From Rubrivirga sp046845755 (lineage in GTDB: Bacteria; Bacteroidota; Rhodothermia; Rhodothermales; Rubricoccaceae): a stretch of DNA of 64,000 nt. The stretch covers positions 2,294,001-2,358,000 of the forward strand of contig NZ_CP177357.1 in assembly GCF_046845755.1 (NCBI RefSeq), in the 5' to 3' direction. Positions 45,642 through 54,792 of this stretch are shown piece by piece. A program made the position numbers and the translations under genes. The first letter of the stretch is position 1, and every line of letters starts with the position of its first letter. Below the pieces are notes generated by a model. That model did no database searches and was not told the origin of the DNA. It saw only the letters and a list, made by a program, of their open reading frames with translations.

Positions 45642-48065
45642 CTAGAACTCGTCGCCCCCGTCGAAGTCGCCGCCGTCGCGCTCGCCCGGGTCGCGGTCGC
45701 GCGTGCGCGCCTGCTGGCCGAACGTGTACGACAACGTCACGCCGACCTGGCGGCCGCCCCACGTCCGCGAGAGCTCCTGGAAGAGCTCGGGCTGGTCGAG
45801 GGTGTACGCGAAGCCGCTCTGGTTGAACGGGTCGCGGAGCTGGACGGTCAGCGAAGCGCGGTCGTCGAGCAGCTTCTGGCGCAGGGCGAGGTCGACCGAG
45901 ACGCGCGAGTCGATGCGGGCCTGCTCGGTCTCGATGGGGGCGCTGTAGCGGGCCGTCGTCTGGAGGGCCAGGCCGCCGAGCCCGAGCCGGTCGCCGAGGT
46001 CGTAGGTCGCGTTGAGCCGGCCGCCCCAGCTGAACCCGTCGCTGGCCACGTCGCCCGTCGAGGTCGTCGTGCCGTCAGTCTTGAGGCGGAAGCCCTCCAG
46101 GCTCGCGTACCCGCTCAGCCCGCCCACGTCCTCGAACGACGAGACGAGCTCGACGCCGTAGCTGTCCGACGTGTCCAGGTTCTCGAAGGTGCGGACCGTC
46201 ACGCCGTCGTCGCGGATCGTCAGGAAGCGGCGGATGACGTTGGTCGTGTGGCGGTAGTAGGGCGTCAGCGAGACGGAGCCCCAGGGCACGAACTGCGTCA
46301 CGCCGGCCTCGAACGAGGACACGTACTCGGGCTGGAGCGCCGGATTCCCCTGGCGGATGTTGAGCGGGTCGTCGAACGACGGGAACGGGTTGAGCGCCCG
46401 CGTCCGCGGCCGGTTGACGCGGCGGCTGTAACTGGCCTTAAAGGTGGTCGCGTCGCTCGGCGCGAACGACAGGAACGCGCTCGGGAAGAGGCTCGCGTAG
46501 TCGTTCTCGTAGGTCTCGTCGCTGGTGAGCAGGTCGAACGTCGTCGTCGCCTGCTCGGCGCGGAGGCCGACCTGGGCGCCCAGGCCGCCCCACTCGCCGC
46601 CCGCCTGGACGTAGAGCGCTTGGACCGACTGGTCGAAGTCGAACGTGTTGCTCTGGTCGAGGTCGGTCACGAAGACGCCGTCGGCGCCGGCCGTCTCGGC
46701 GGCGAGCGTGCTGCCCAGCGCCTGCCAGTCGCCCTTGTAGCCTGCGTCGAGGCGGAGCGTCCCGAGCGCACGGGTGTAGTCGATCTGGACCGAGGCCTCG
46801 CGGTCGGAGTCGTCCTGCGAGGACCGGCGCGCGGGCGTGAGGTCGCCGGCCCCGTCGAGCAGGGTCTCGAGGTAGGCGCTGTCTTCGGTCTCCTGGGAGG
46901 CCTCGGCGCGGCCCTCGACGGTGAGCCGGTGGCCCTCGCCGAACTGGTGGACGAGCCCCAGGCGGGCGTCGAGCGAGCGGCCGTCATCGACCTCGGTGAC
47001 CTCGCGCCCGAACCCGAAGACCGGCGCGCCGTCGAGGCCCTGCACGAGCGTCTGGCCGATCTCGGTCTCGTCGCCAGCGCGCGTGCCGAGCTGGAGCTGC
47101 GACGTGAGCGTCGTGGCGCGGCTGAGGGCGTAGTCGGCGGAGAGGTTGACGAGGGCCGAGGTCCGCGTCCGGTCGCCGGCCTCCTCCTCGGTCCGGGTCG
47201 TCGGGTCGGTGTCGTAGCGGTTGATGCGGAAGCCGTCGCCGCTGCCGGGGCGGACGTCGTCGCGGAGCCCGACCGTCGCCGCGAGCGACCACGGGCCCTT
47301 CCCATAGGTCACCGCGGCCGTGCCATCCAGGCCGCCGTTCGAGTCGGTCCCGGCCGACACCGTCCCGCCGACGCCGCGGTCCGTGTTCTGCTTGAGGACG
47401 ATGTTGATGACGCCGCCGACGCCGTCGGGCTCGAAGGCAGCCGACGGGTTGGGGATGATCTCGACGCGCTCGACGGAGCCCGCCGGCAGGCTGGCGAGAT
47501 ACGACGCCAGAAAGTCGCCCTGGACCGGCGCCGGGCGGCCGTTGACGAACACGGCCACGTTCCCGGCCCCCCGCAGCGACACGTTGCCGTCGACGTCGAC
47601 GTCGACCGAGGGCAGCGTCGCGAGCACGTCGGTCGCCGAGCCGCCGTCGGAGACGGGGTCGTCGGCCGTGGCGTAGACGGTCCGGTCGATCCGCGTCTGG
47701 ACCTGGGTCCGCCCGGCCGTCACGCGGACCTCGCCGAGGGCCGCCGCGCTCGGCACGAGCCGGATCGCGCCGAGGTCGGTCTCGCCGCCGACGACGGCCA
47801 CGCCGCGCTGGCGGGCGGGGTCGTAGCCGACGAAGCTGGCGACCACGTCGTACGTGCCGGCCGGGACGCCCTCGACGCGGAAGTCGCCGTCGAGCGTCGT
47901 CGTGGCGCCGCCGACGAGCGTCGAGTCGGGCCCGGCGATCTGCCAGACGGCGACGGTCGCCGTGGGCAGCGGGAGGTCGCCGTCGAGCACGCGGCCGGTG
48001 ACGGCGCCGGTCTGGGCGGCGGCGGCGGGCGCCAGCAGGGCGAGGAGAACGAGGAGGCGGAGCAT
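45642..48065 (-). CDS. TonB-dependent receptor-like outer membrane protein
   Basis: 807 residues. Signal peptide (MLRLLVLLALLAPAAAAQ); carboxypeptidase-regulatory-like domain (about 20-105: GAVTGRVLDGDLPLPTATVA, GTYDVVASFVGYDP); plug (about 120-215: LATLPSVDVDVDGNVSLRGA, VFVNGRPAPVQGDFLASYL, VERVEIIPNPSAAFEPDGVG, INIVLKQN). A 22-strand-like barrel of the outer-membrane family 3 type completes it, with a C-terminal VTLSYTFGQQARTR and an acidic tail. A ligand cannot be named. It stands alone, divergent from the sensor kinase; a TAnnTYT-like element lies upstream. Confidence 0.88.
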   Translation of the reverse strand: MLRLLVLLALLAPAAAAQTGAVTGRVLDGDLPLPTATVAVWQIAGPDSTLVGGATTTLDGDFRVEGVPAGTYDVVASFVGYDPARQRGVAVVGGETDLGAIRLVPSAAALGEVRVTAGRTQVQTRIDRTVYATADDPVSDGGSATDVLATLPSVDVDVDGNVSLRGAGNVAVFVNGRPAPVQGDFLASYLASLPAGSVERVEIIPNPSAAFEPDGVGGVINIVLKQNTDRGVGGTVSAGTDSNGGLDGTAAVTYGKGPWSLAATVGLRDDVRPGSGDGFRINRYDTDPTTRTEEEAGDRTRTSALVNLSADYALSRATTLTSQLQLGTRAGDETEIGQTLVQGLDGAPVFGFGREVTEVDDGRSLDARLGLVHQFGEGHRLTVEGRAEASQETEDSAYLETLLDGAGDLTPARRSSQDDSDREASVQIDYTRALGTLRLDAGYKGDWQALGSTLAAETAGADGVFVTDLDQSNTFDFDQSVQALYVQAGGEWGGLGAQVGLRAEQATTTFDLLTSDETYENDYASLFPSAFLSFAPSDATTFKASYSRRVNRPRTRALNPFPSFDDPLNIRQGNPALQPEYVSSFEAGVTQFVPWGSVSLTPYYRHTTNVIRRFLTIRDDGVTVRTFENLDTSDSYGVELVSSFEDVGGLSGYASLEGFRLKTDGTTTSTGDVASDGFSWGGRLNATYDLGDRLGLGGLALQTTARYSAPIETEQARIDSRVSVDLALRQKLLDDRASLTVQLRDPFNQSGFAYTLDQPELFQELSRTWGGRQVGVTLSYTFGQQARTRDRDPGERDGGDFDGGDEF

Positions 48066-48213
48066 CGAATCGGGGGGCGTGGAGCGAGAGAGATAGGGCT
48101 TTTCGGGGCTCCGGATCCGGGGCCAGGCACGAGATGCACGGGGGCGTCACGAGCCGCACGCCTGCGGTCATGAGCCCTCTTAGACTGGGCCGCCCGACCC
48201 CTAGATTGCGGCC

Positions 48214-49374
48214 ATGAACAGCGCCCCTGCCCCGCCCTCGCGCCCGTGGTCTCGCCGGACCGAGGGGCTGCTCGCGGTCGGGTTCTGGCTGGCGCTCGGC
48301 ACGCTCGCCGTGGTCCGCCGGGCGGTCGGGCCGTGGCACGAGACGGCGGGGATCCCCGCGAGCGACGTCGTGGAGACGCTGGCCGAGTACGGGCTGTGGG
48401 CGCTGCTGACGCCGCTCATCTTCTGGCTGGCGCGGGCCTATCGGATCGAGCGCGAGGGCCTGGCCCGGCGGCTCGCCGTCCACGTGCTGATCGGGGTCGG
48501 CGTCGCGGTCGCCGTCGGAGCGCTCACGCGGGGCGTGCTCCGGCCGGTCCTTTCGCCGGAGCTCGCCGCCGCGCGGCCGTGGTCGATGGCCGAGATGGTC
48601 ACGGGCCTGCGGTTCCTGGACGAGCTCATCATCTACCTCGCCGTGCTGGCCGCCGGCGCCGCCCGCGACGCGCTGCTGCGGCTGCGCGAGCGCGAGGCCG
48701 AGGCGTCGCGGCTGCTCGCCGACCGCGTCCGGTTGGAGGCCCAACTCACCGAGGCCCGGCTGTCGGCGCTGCGGATGCAGCTCAACCCGCACTTCCTGTT
48801 CAACACGCTCAACGCCGTCAGCGCGCTCGTCGAGCGCGACCCGGCCGGCGTGCGGACGATGATCGCGCGGCTGTCGTCGCTGCTGCGCCGCGTGCTCGAC
48901 GACAGCGGCGCCGCCGAGGTCCCGCTCCGCGACGAGCTCGCGTTCGTGCACGACTACCTCGACGTCCAGCGCGTCCGGTTCCAGGGCGGGCTCGAGGTCG
49001 AGGAGGCGATCGCGCCCGACGTGCTCGACGCGCTCGTGCCGCCGCTCCTGCTCCAGCCGCTCGTCGAGAACGCCGTGGGCCACGGGGTCCGCAGCCTGGA
49101 GGGCGTCGTCGGCCGGCTCCGGCTGGCGGCCCGGCGCGACGGCGGCCGGCTGGTGCTGGCGGTCGAGGACAACGGGCCCGGCCTGGCGGGCGGCGACGGG
49201 CTCGGGGGCTCCGGCGGCGTCGGGCTCACGAACACGCGCGCCCGCCTCGACGCGCTCTACGGCGGCGACGGGGTGCTCTCGGTCCGCGACCGGCCCGAGG
49301 GCGGCGTCGTCGCGGAGGTGACCCTCCCCTACCGCACGGTCGCCCCCCTCGACGCCGCGCCCGCCGATGGCTGA
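48214..49374 (+). CDS. LytS/YehU-type sensor histidine kinase
   Basis: 386 residues with a membrane part of four hydrophobic helices (about 15-160), a coiled segment (LREREAEASRLLADRVRLEA) and a His_kinase domain (PF06580 type). The phospho-acceptor sits in LRMQLNPHFLFNTLNAVSA (about 188-206), and the ATP-binding part includes LLLQPLVENAVGHGV and VEDNGPGLAGGDG. The C-terminus overlaps the response regulator start by 8 bp (49367-49374), so they form one unit. It likely phosphorylates the downstream LytTR protein in response to an envelope signal. Confidence 0.92.
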   Translation: MNSAPAPPSRPWSRRTEGLLAVGFWLALGTLAVVRRAVGPWHETAGIPASDVVETLAEYGLWALLTPLIFWLARAYRIEREGLARRLAVHVLIGVGVAVAVGALTRGVLRPVLSPELAAARPWSMAEMVTGLRFLDELIIYLAVLAAGAARDALLRLREREAEASRLLADRVRLEAQLTEARLSALRMQLNPHFLFNTLNAVSALVERDPAGVRTMIARLSSLLRRVLDDSGAAEVPLRDELAFVHDYLDVQRVRFQGGLEVEEAIAPDVLDALVPPLLLQPLVENAVGHGVRSLEGVVGRLRLAARRDGGRLVLAVEDNGPGLAGGDGLGGSGGVGLTNTRARLDALYGGDGVLSVRDRPEGGVVAEVTLPYRTVAPLDAAPADG

Positions 49375-50158
49375 TCTCCGCGTTTTGGTCGTCGACGACG
49401 AGCCGCTCGCGCGCCAGCGCGTGCTCGACCTGCTGGCTCGTGAGTCGGACGTCGCCGTGGTCGGGACGGCCGCCACGGGCCGCGCGGCCGTCGCGGCGAT
49501 CGCCGAGCACGGGCCGGACCTCGTCTTCTTGGACATCCAGATGCCCGGCCTGGGCGGGCTCGACGTCGTTCGTGAGGTCGGCGCCCGGGCGATGCCGGCC
49601 GTCGTGTTCGTGACGGCCTACGACCAGCACGCCCTCGCGGCGTTCGACGTGGCCGCGGTCGACTACCTCTTGAAGCCGTTCGACGACGACCGCTTTGCGC
49701 AGTCGCTGGCGCGGGCGCGCGAGGCCATCCGCCTGCGCGAGGTCGACGGCCTGCGCGACCGGCTGGCGGCGCTCCTGGGCGCCGACCGGCCCGCCGCGGC
49801 GCCCCCACCGGCCGAGTACCTCGAGCGGATCGCCGTCGACATGCGGGGCCAGACGCGGCTCGTGCCCGTCGCCGACATCGACTACATCGCCTCCGACGGG
49901 CCCTACGCCGAGGTCCACGTCGGGGCCGAGGTCTACGTCGTCCGCGAGCGGATGCAGGCGCTGGAGGACCGGCTCGACCCCGCGCTCTTTTTCCGGATCC
50001 ACCGCTCGACGATCGTCCGGATCGACCGCGTGGAAGCGCTGCTGACGGCGCCGGGCGGCGACTACGCCGTCCGCCTGCGCGACGGGACGCGGCTCAGCCT
50101 GAGCCGCACGCGCCGGGACGCCTTTACCCAGCGCTTGGGCATCGACGCGGCGGAGTAG
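49367..50158 (+). CDS. LytTR-family response regulator
   Basis: 263 residues. The receiver domain has acidic pair VVDDEPLARQRVLD, phosphorylation site FLDIQMPGLGG (Asp about 56), FVTAYDQHALAAF (Thr) and DYLLKPFDDD (Lys). The C-terminal LytTR DNA-binding domain (about 160-255) has YLERIAVDMRGQTRLVPVAD, VYVVRERMQALEDRLDPALF, RIHRSTIVRIDRV, and final GTRLSLSRTRRDAF. It overlaps the kinase gene by 8 bp. Direct targets are not evident; the adjacent small barrel gene is a candidate. Confidence 0.92.
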   Translation: MADLRVLVVDDEPLARQRVLDLLARESDVAVVGTAATGRAAVAAIAEHGPDLVFLDIQMPGLGGLDVVREVGARAMPAVVFVTAYDQHALAAFDVAAVDYLLKPFDDDRFAQSLARAREAIRLREVDGLRDRLAALLGADRPAAAPPPAEYLERIAVDMRGQTRLVPVADIDYIASDGPYAEVHVGAEVYVVRERMQALEDRLDPALFFRIHRSTIVRIDRVEALLTAPGGDYAVRLRDGTRLSLSRTRRDAFTQRLGIDAAE

Positions 50159-50317
50159 TCCCCAGGGGCCAATTCGGGAGGTTGCCACCGGCCGTCGAGT
50201 AGAGCGTTCCCGCGAGCGCACCGAGGCCTTCGAATTGTCCAAGGCATGTGCGCGTTACTCTGCCTGTGTGTCGTGCGACGACATCCGCATCCGTTTCCTC
50301 CCGCCTCCCCCGCGCTC

Positions 50318-50890
50318 ATGTCTCGCTTCGTCGCCCTGCTGGCGTTCCTCGTCGCCGCCCCTCTCGCGTCCGCCCAGTCGGCCGACACGCCGCTCGAGGA
50401 GGGCGCCCGCGCCCTCGTCTTCGGCGTCAACGGGTTCGACCTCAGCCCGCTCGACGGCGGGTCGCTGGGGCTCAAGTGGCACCGGAGTGAGGAGCGGGCC
50501 GTGCGGCTCGGCGTCACCGTCGCGGCCCAAGCGCAAGCGGTCTTCGGCAACGACCAGAACGCCCAGGTGCTCTCGGCCTCCGCCACCCTGATGCCCCTCC
50601 GCTACCGCCGCTCGCGGACGCCGATCTACCTGTACACCGGGATCGGCCCGACGGGCCGGGTCGACTTCCGGCGCGTCGCGGAGGGGATCCGGCCGTCGGA
50701 GACGTCCTCGATGGTTGGCGCCGGGCTGGCGGGCGTGGTCGGCGTCGAGTGGATCGTGGCCGAGGCCATCGGGATCACCGGCGAGTACGGCCAGGAGGTG
50801 ATGCTCGAGGGCGAGTTCTTTGGGGACGAGCGGGTGCGGCTCAGCGTCCGCCCGCGCGGCGTCCGGCTGGGGCTGGCGGTCTACTTCTAA
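50318..50890 (+). CDS. small outer membrane beta-barrel protein
   Basis: 190 residues from the ATG at 50318, where a signal peptide begins (MSRFVALLAFLVAAPLASAQ). The mature part has eight or so amphipathic strands (LGLKWHRSEERAVRLGVTV, LSASATLMPLRYRR, IYLYTGIGPTGRVDFRR, VRLGLAVYF) and ends in Phe, an outer-membrane assembly signal. The size fits an OmpW/OmpX-like 8-strand barrel. It lies 159 bp after the LytTR gene, is rightward and overlaps the convergent feoB stop by 3 bp. Possibly a target of the regulator. Confidence 0.72.
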   Translation: MSRFVALLAFLVAAPLASAQSADTPLEEGARALVFGVNGFDLSPLDGGSLGLKWHRSEERAVRLGVTVAAQAQAVFGNDQNAQVLSASATLMPLRYRRSRTPIYLYTGIGPTGRVDFRRVAEGIRPSETSSMVGAGLAGVVGVEWIVAEAIGITGEYGQEVMLEGEFFGDERVRLSVRPRGVRLGLAVYF

Positions 50891-53139
50891 CCCAGCCCGA
50901 GCAGCTGCCCGCCCTGGTAGACGGCGAACGAGAACCCGTACGCCAGCGCCATCATGTAGCCCCACATCACGGCCGGCCACGCCCACGAGTTGAGCTCGCG
51001 CTTGGCGATCGCGAGCGTGCTCATGCACTGGAGCGCGAAGACGAAGAAGACCAGCAGGCTGACGGCGACGAGCGGCGTAAACACCGGCGTCCCATCGGGA
51101 TACGTGTCCGCCTTGATGGCCTCCCGCAACGTCAGGCTCTCCTCGTCGGCATCCGCGCCCGCGCTGTAGATCGTCGCGAGCGCGCTCACGATGACCTCGC
51201 GCGCGGCGAAGCTGGCGACGATGCCGGCCGAGATCTTCCAGTCGAACCCGAGCGGCGCCATGACGGGCTCCAGCGCCCGGCCGAACCGGCCGATCAGGCT
51301 GTTACGCACCTGCCACCCCGCGAGCTCGTTCTGCACGAGCAGTCGCTCGGCGTCGGCCGCGTCGACGGCGCTCTGGGCCGCCTGGGCGTCGGTGCCATCG
51401 AGCGACGGCCGCTCCCCGAGGTCGATGCGAACGAGCGACTCCGTGGCCCGCTCGACGGCCTGGTCGGCGGCCTCGACGCGCGCCAGCAGCTCGGCGGACG
51501 GGTCCGTCTTCGGGTAGCTCGCCATGAACCAGAGGACGATGCTGAGCGCGAAGATGATCTTGCCCGCGCGGACCACGAACACCTTGGCGCGGTCGCGCAT
51601 CCGGCGCCAGAGGTACTTCGGCTGCGGCATCCGGTACGGCGGCAGCTCCATCACGAACGACGAGCCCGGCCCGGTAAAGACGAACTTGCGGAGCACCCAC
51701 GCGGCGACGAACGCCATCACGGTGCCGAGCACGTACAACGAGGTCATCGCCAGCCCCTGGTAGCCGACGACCCCGAACAGGGCGCCGGAGGGAATGAAGG
51801 CGGCGATAAAGAGGACGTAGACCGGCAGGCGCGCCGAGCAGCCCTGGAGCGGCACCACCATGATGGTGATGATCCGGTCGCGCTCGTCGGCCAGCGTCCG
51901 CGCGGCCATGATGCCGGGGATCGCGCAGGCGTACGCCGAGAGCATCGGGACGACGGAGGCGCCGCTGAGCCCCACGCGCCGCATCGCGCGGTCCATGATG
52001 AACGCCGTCCGCGCCATGTAGCCCGTGTCCTCCATCAGCCCCAGGAAGAGGAACAGGAGCATGATCTGGGGCAGGAAGACGAGCACGTTGCCCACGCCCG
52101 ACAGCGCACCCTCGACCAGCACGTCCTCGACCACGCCGTCGGGCAGGACGGCGCGCATGCCCTCGCCGGTGACCCCGACGAGCCACTCGATGGCGTCCAT
52201 CGCGGGGACGGCCCACGAGAACACGGCCTGGAAGACGACCAGCAGGACACCGCCGAAGATGAGCGGGCCCCACCACTTGTGCGTCACGACCGCGTCGATG
52301 CGGTCCGACAGCGTGGCCTCGTGCGCCTCCGGCTGGCGGACGACACGCGCGACGACGGGGCTAATCCACCCGTAGCGGCCGGTCATCTCGGCCATCCGGA
52401 ACATCACCGGGCGGGCGTCGAGGTCGGCGCGGGCCGCAACGACGGCGGCGTGGAAGTCGGGGGCGGCCTTCTCCCACGGCGCCAGTAGGGCGTCCGAGGT
52501 GAGGGCGCCGAGGACCTCAAAGCGGCGGCGCGGCGCCGGCAAGTCGGCGGGAAGGTCGGCATCGAGATCGTCCAGGACGGCGTCGACGGCGGGCATCACG
52601 TCCCAGCCGACGCCGACGGCGGGCGGGGGCGGGTCGAGCACGGCGGCGCGGAGGGCCTCGATGCCCTGGGCCGTCCGCGCGGCCGTCTCGACGACGGGCA
52701 CGCCCAGCGTCTCCGCCAGCGCGGCGGCGTCGACGGCGATGCCCGCCTCGGCGGCCGCGTCGGTCATGTTGAGCGCGACGACCGTCGGCAGCCCCAGGTC
52801 CAAGACCTGCGTCGCGAGGTAGAGGTTGCGCTCGAGGTTGGTGGCGTCGAGCACGCAGACGACGACATCCGGGGCGGGCTCGCCCGGGATCCGCCCCACG
52901 AGCGCGTCGAACGCCACGCGTTCGTCGACCGACTTCGGAGCCAGGCTGTATGTCCCGGGCAGGTCGATCACCTCGACGCCGGCGCCCCCCGCCAGCTGCC
53001 CCGACTTCCGCTCGACGGTCACGCCGGGGTAGTTCGCGACCTTGTGCTGCGAGCCGGTGAGCGCGTTGAAGAGCGTCGTCTTGCCGACGTTCGGGTTGCC
53101 CGCGAGCGCGACGGTGCGGACGGCGGTGGCGATCTCCAC
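50887..53139 (-). CDS. feoB: ferrous iron transport protein B
   Basis: 750 residues; inner-membrane Fe(II) transporter. The N-terminal G domain has LAGNPNVGKTTLFNALTG (G1, about 14-31), the G2/switch region VERKSGQL, IDLPGTYSL (G3) and LNMTD (G4). The membrane part has Gate motifs near VVPMLSAYACAIPGIMAARTL (about 395) and TFVAAWVLRKFVF, and ends with FALQCMSTLAI (about 705). GTG start at 53139 shares one base with the feoA stop (TAGTG). Its order in the cluster is FeoA-like, FeoA, FeoB. Confidence 0.95.
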   Translation of the reverse strand: MEIATAVRTVALAGNPNVGKTTLFNALTGSQHKVANYPGVTVERKSGQLAGGAGVEVIDLPGTYSLAPKSVDERVAFDALVGRIPGEPAPDVVVCVLDATNLERNLYLATQVLDLGLPTVVALNMTDAAAEAGIAVDAAALAETLGVPVVETAARTAQGIEALRAAVLDPPPPAVGVGWDVMPAVDAVLDDLDADLPADLPAPRRRFEVLGALTSDALLAPWEKAAPDFHAAVVAARADLDARPVMFRMAEMTGRYGWISPVVARVVRQPEAHEATLSDRIDAVVTHKWWGPLIFGGVLLVVFQAVFSWAVPAMDAIEWLVGVTGEGMRAVLPDGVVEDVLVEGALSGVGNVLVFLPQIMLLFLFLGLMEDTGYMARTAFIMDRAMRRVGLSGASVVPMLSAYACAIPGIMAARTLADERDRIITIMVVPLQGCSARLPVYVLFIAAFIPSGALFGVVGYQGLAMTSLYVLGTVMAFVAAWVLRKFVFTGPGSSFVMELPPYRMPQPKYLWRRMRDRAKVFVVRAGKIIFALSIVLWFMASYPKTDPSAELLARVEAADQAVERATESLVRIDLGERPSLDGTDAQAAQSAVDAADAERLLVQNELAGWQVRNSLIGRFGRALEPVMAPLGFDWKISAGIVASFAAREVIVSALATIYSAGADADEESLTLREAIKADTYPDGTPVFTPLVAVSLLVFFVFALQCMSTLAIAKRELNSWAWPAVMWGYMMALAYGFSFAVYQGGQLLGLG

Positions 53140-53360
53140 TAGGACACCTCGATGCTGGCGGCTTCCGCCTTGCGGACCGTCAGCAGAAAGCCGCGGACGC
53201 GCAGCTCCATGGGGTCGCCGAGCGGCGCCAAGCGGACGACTTCGACGGGAGTACCGGGCACGAGTCCCATCTCGAGCAGCCGGGCCGGGACCTCGCCCCG
53301 GAATCCGGCCACGGTCGCGGTGTCGCCGGGGGCGAGCGTGTCGAGCGTCGCGCCAGGCAT
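53139..53360 (-). CDS. feoA: FeoA-domain protein
   Basis: 73 residues forming the small SH3-like FeoA fold: LDTLAPGDTATVAGFRGEVP at the start, ARLLEMGLVPGTPVEVVRLA (the L-x-x-M-G-L-x-x-G family motif), GDPMELRVRGFLLTVRKAEA at the end. It likely helps FeoB assemble or its GTPase act. The stop is joined to the feoB GTG by one base, and it sits 5 bp after a second FeoA-like gene. Confidence 0.92.
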   Translation of the reverse strand: MPGATLDTLAPGDTATVAGFRGEVPARLLEMGLVPGTPVEVVRLAPLGDPMELRVRGFLLTVRKAEAASIEVS

Positions 53361-53364
53361 CGGA

Positions 53365-53607
53365 CTACCGGACGTCGGTCGCGAACAGCCCAGCGGCCAC
53401 TTCGCGGCGGAGCGCCACGCGAGCCGCCCCCATCCCGAGCACGCACTTGTCGCCGGTCGCCATCACGCACGCGTCGCAGCCCTCGCGGACGCCGAGCTCG
53501 CGCAAGCGCGCGCACGTCGGCTCGTCCAAGCCCATAAAGCACAGCCGGACCGTTCGCCCGGCGGGGAACGAGGTGACGGGGGCGGCGTGGTCGAAGTCGG
53601 GGCTCAC
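53365..53607 (-). CDS. second FeoA-like protein, cysteine-rich
   Basis: 80 residues from the GTG at 53607 (VSPDFDHAAP). The FeoA turn is RLRELGVREG (about 41), followed by DACVMATGDKCVLGMGAARV and ALRREVAAGLFATDV. Five Cys (about 29, 38, 50, 53, 61) are unusual for FeoA and could bind iron or an Fe-S centre. It precedes feoA by 5 bp, so feoA-feoA-feoB are cotranscribed. A TACCTTAG -7-like element lies upstream of the start on the minus strand. The tandem may act as one split FeoA unit. Confidence 0.75.
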   Translation of the reverse strand: MSPDFDHAAPVTSFPAGRTVRLCFMGLDEPTCARLRELGVREGCDACVMATGDKCVLGMGAARVALRREVAAGLFATDVR

Positions 53608-53760
53608 CGGCGGAGGCTTGTCTGGATTGGTTCTAAGGTACGCGCGAGCCGGACCGCTGGTACGCCTTCTCGGGATCCCCACCGCATCCTCAAATCCCGG
53701 GTCGGGCTGCCCCCTTGGCAAGCCGGGCTTTGAAGCTCTAGCTACTCCATCCCCACAGAC

Positions 53761-53891
53761 GTCATCCTGAGCTTGCGAAGGATCTCCGCCCGAAGGGAAG
53801 GCGCAGCCAACGCGAGGCCACAAGCCCTGACATCCGGTCCCCAAGGCTTGAAGCGCTTGCGTCGAGATCCTTCACATCCGTTCGGGATGAC
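53761..53891. repeat. REP-like/MITE intergenic element (131 bp)
   Basis: Ends are inverted: GTCATCCTGAGCTTGCGAAGG at the left and the reverse complement of GTCATCCCGAACGGATGTGA at the right, both continuing to GGATCT. This GTCATCC...GAAGGATCT terminus is a widely seen intergenic repeat type. The 403-bp gap 53608-54010 holds this element and no convincing gene. Confidence 0.75.
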
Positions 53892-54010
53892 AAGCCGGGG
53901 CCCACGGGCGCCGCACGGAGCAGGCTTGCCCTTGGGAGCAAAGACGGCACCCGCGCTTCAAGAGAAGCGATGGCGTGAGAGTGGGGGTCCGCCGAGCAAA
54001 CCGCCCTCCA

Positions 54011-54757
54011 CTATCCGAAGAGCACGTCTTCGAGCTTGCGCATCTTGTCCTCGTGGCGCGCCATCTGGGCTTCCTTGGTCTCGAACGCCTCGCGGTTGCG
54101 CTCCGACCGTTCGCGCCGTGCGCGCTCGACGGGAGTGACCGCCTCCGGCGCCTCGGCGACCGGCTCGCGGGGCGACTCGGCCGCCTCCGCCGCTTGCTCC
54201 GCCGCGATCTCGGCGTCGACCAAGTCCTGGAACGGCGCCTGGGCGCGGGCGAACATCACGTGCGGCTCCTCGACGGGGTAGCCCGCCGCCTGGCGCTCGC
54301 GGTAGAGCTTGAGGCAGCCGTTCCACAGCGCGCGGCGGATGCCCCACTTCTCGACCGAGAACGAGCCCGCTTTCCGCTTGCCCGCCGCGTCGACCCAGTT
54401 GAGCTGGACGTAGAGCTTGGAAATGCCGCTCGCCGTCTTCTCGCGGACCGACAGGCCCACGACGCCCGTGTTGCTCCACGCCTTGCGCGGCTTCTGCGGC
54501 TCCTCGGGGAGCGACGCCAGCAGGCGGTCGCGGTGGGCGATGGCCGCGTCGAGCGCGCCCTCGCGCCCGTCGTGCTTGGTGTCGGCGAAAAACTTCGACA
54601 GGCGCTGGCCGTCGCGCCGGGCGCGCACCTGCCAGCCGTGGGTGGCGTGACGGCGCGGGTGCTCCGGCGACGGGTCGATGTCGATCCGCGTGATGTGGTG
54701 CAGCCGACGCGGTTCGGCCTGGCGCTCGTCGGCAGCGCCCGGTGTGGCAAGGTCCAT
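54011..54757 (-). CDS. protein with two AP2-like DNA-binding domains
   Basis: 248 residues. Two AP2-type modules are visible: HGWQVRARRDGQRLSKFFAD (about 40-75, continuing to HRDRLLASLP), and NTGVVGLSVREKTASGISKL, LYVQLNWVDAAGKRKAGSFS, then an ALWNGCLKLYRERQAAG helix (about 95-165). The C-terminal third is Glu/Ala/Arg-rich coiled helix (AEIAAEQAAEAAESPREP and REAFETKEAQMARHED). No HNH or homing nuclease motif is fused, unlike most bacterial AP2 proteins. It probably binds DNA; target unknown. Lies beside the MITE. Confidence 0.75.
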   Translation of the reverse strand: MDLATPGAADERQAEPRRLHHITRIDIDPSPEHPRRHATHGWQVRARRDGQRLSKFFADTKHDGREGALDAAIAHRDRLLASLPEEPQKPRKAWSNTGVVGLSVREKTASGISKLYVQLNWVDAAGKRKAGSFSVEKWGIRRALWNGCLKLYRERQAAGYPVEEPHVMFARAQAPFQDLVDAEIAAEQAAEAAESPREPVAEAPEAVTPVERARRERSERNREAFETKEAQMARHEDKMRKLEDVLFG

Positions 54758-54792
54758 CGGGTCTCGTGTGCGGCGCGGGCCGCGTCCGTGGG

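Noticed and set aside
50165..50240. CAATTCG/CGAATTG inverted pair before the small barrel gene
   Set aside because: 7-bp arms about 60 bp apart are too weak to call an operator or terminator.
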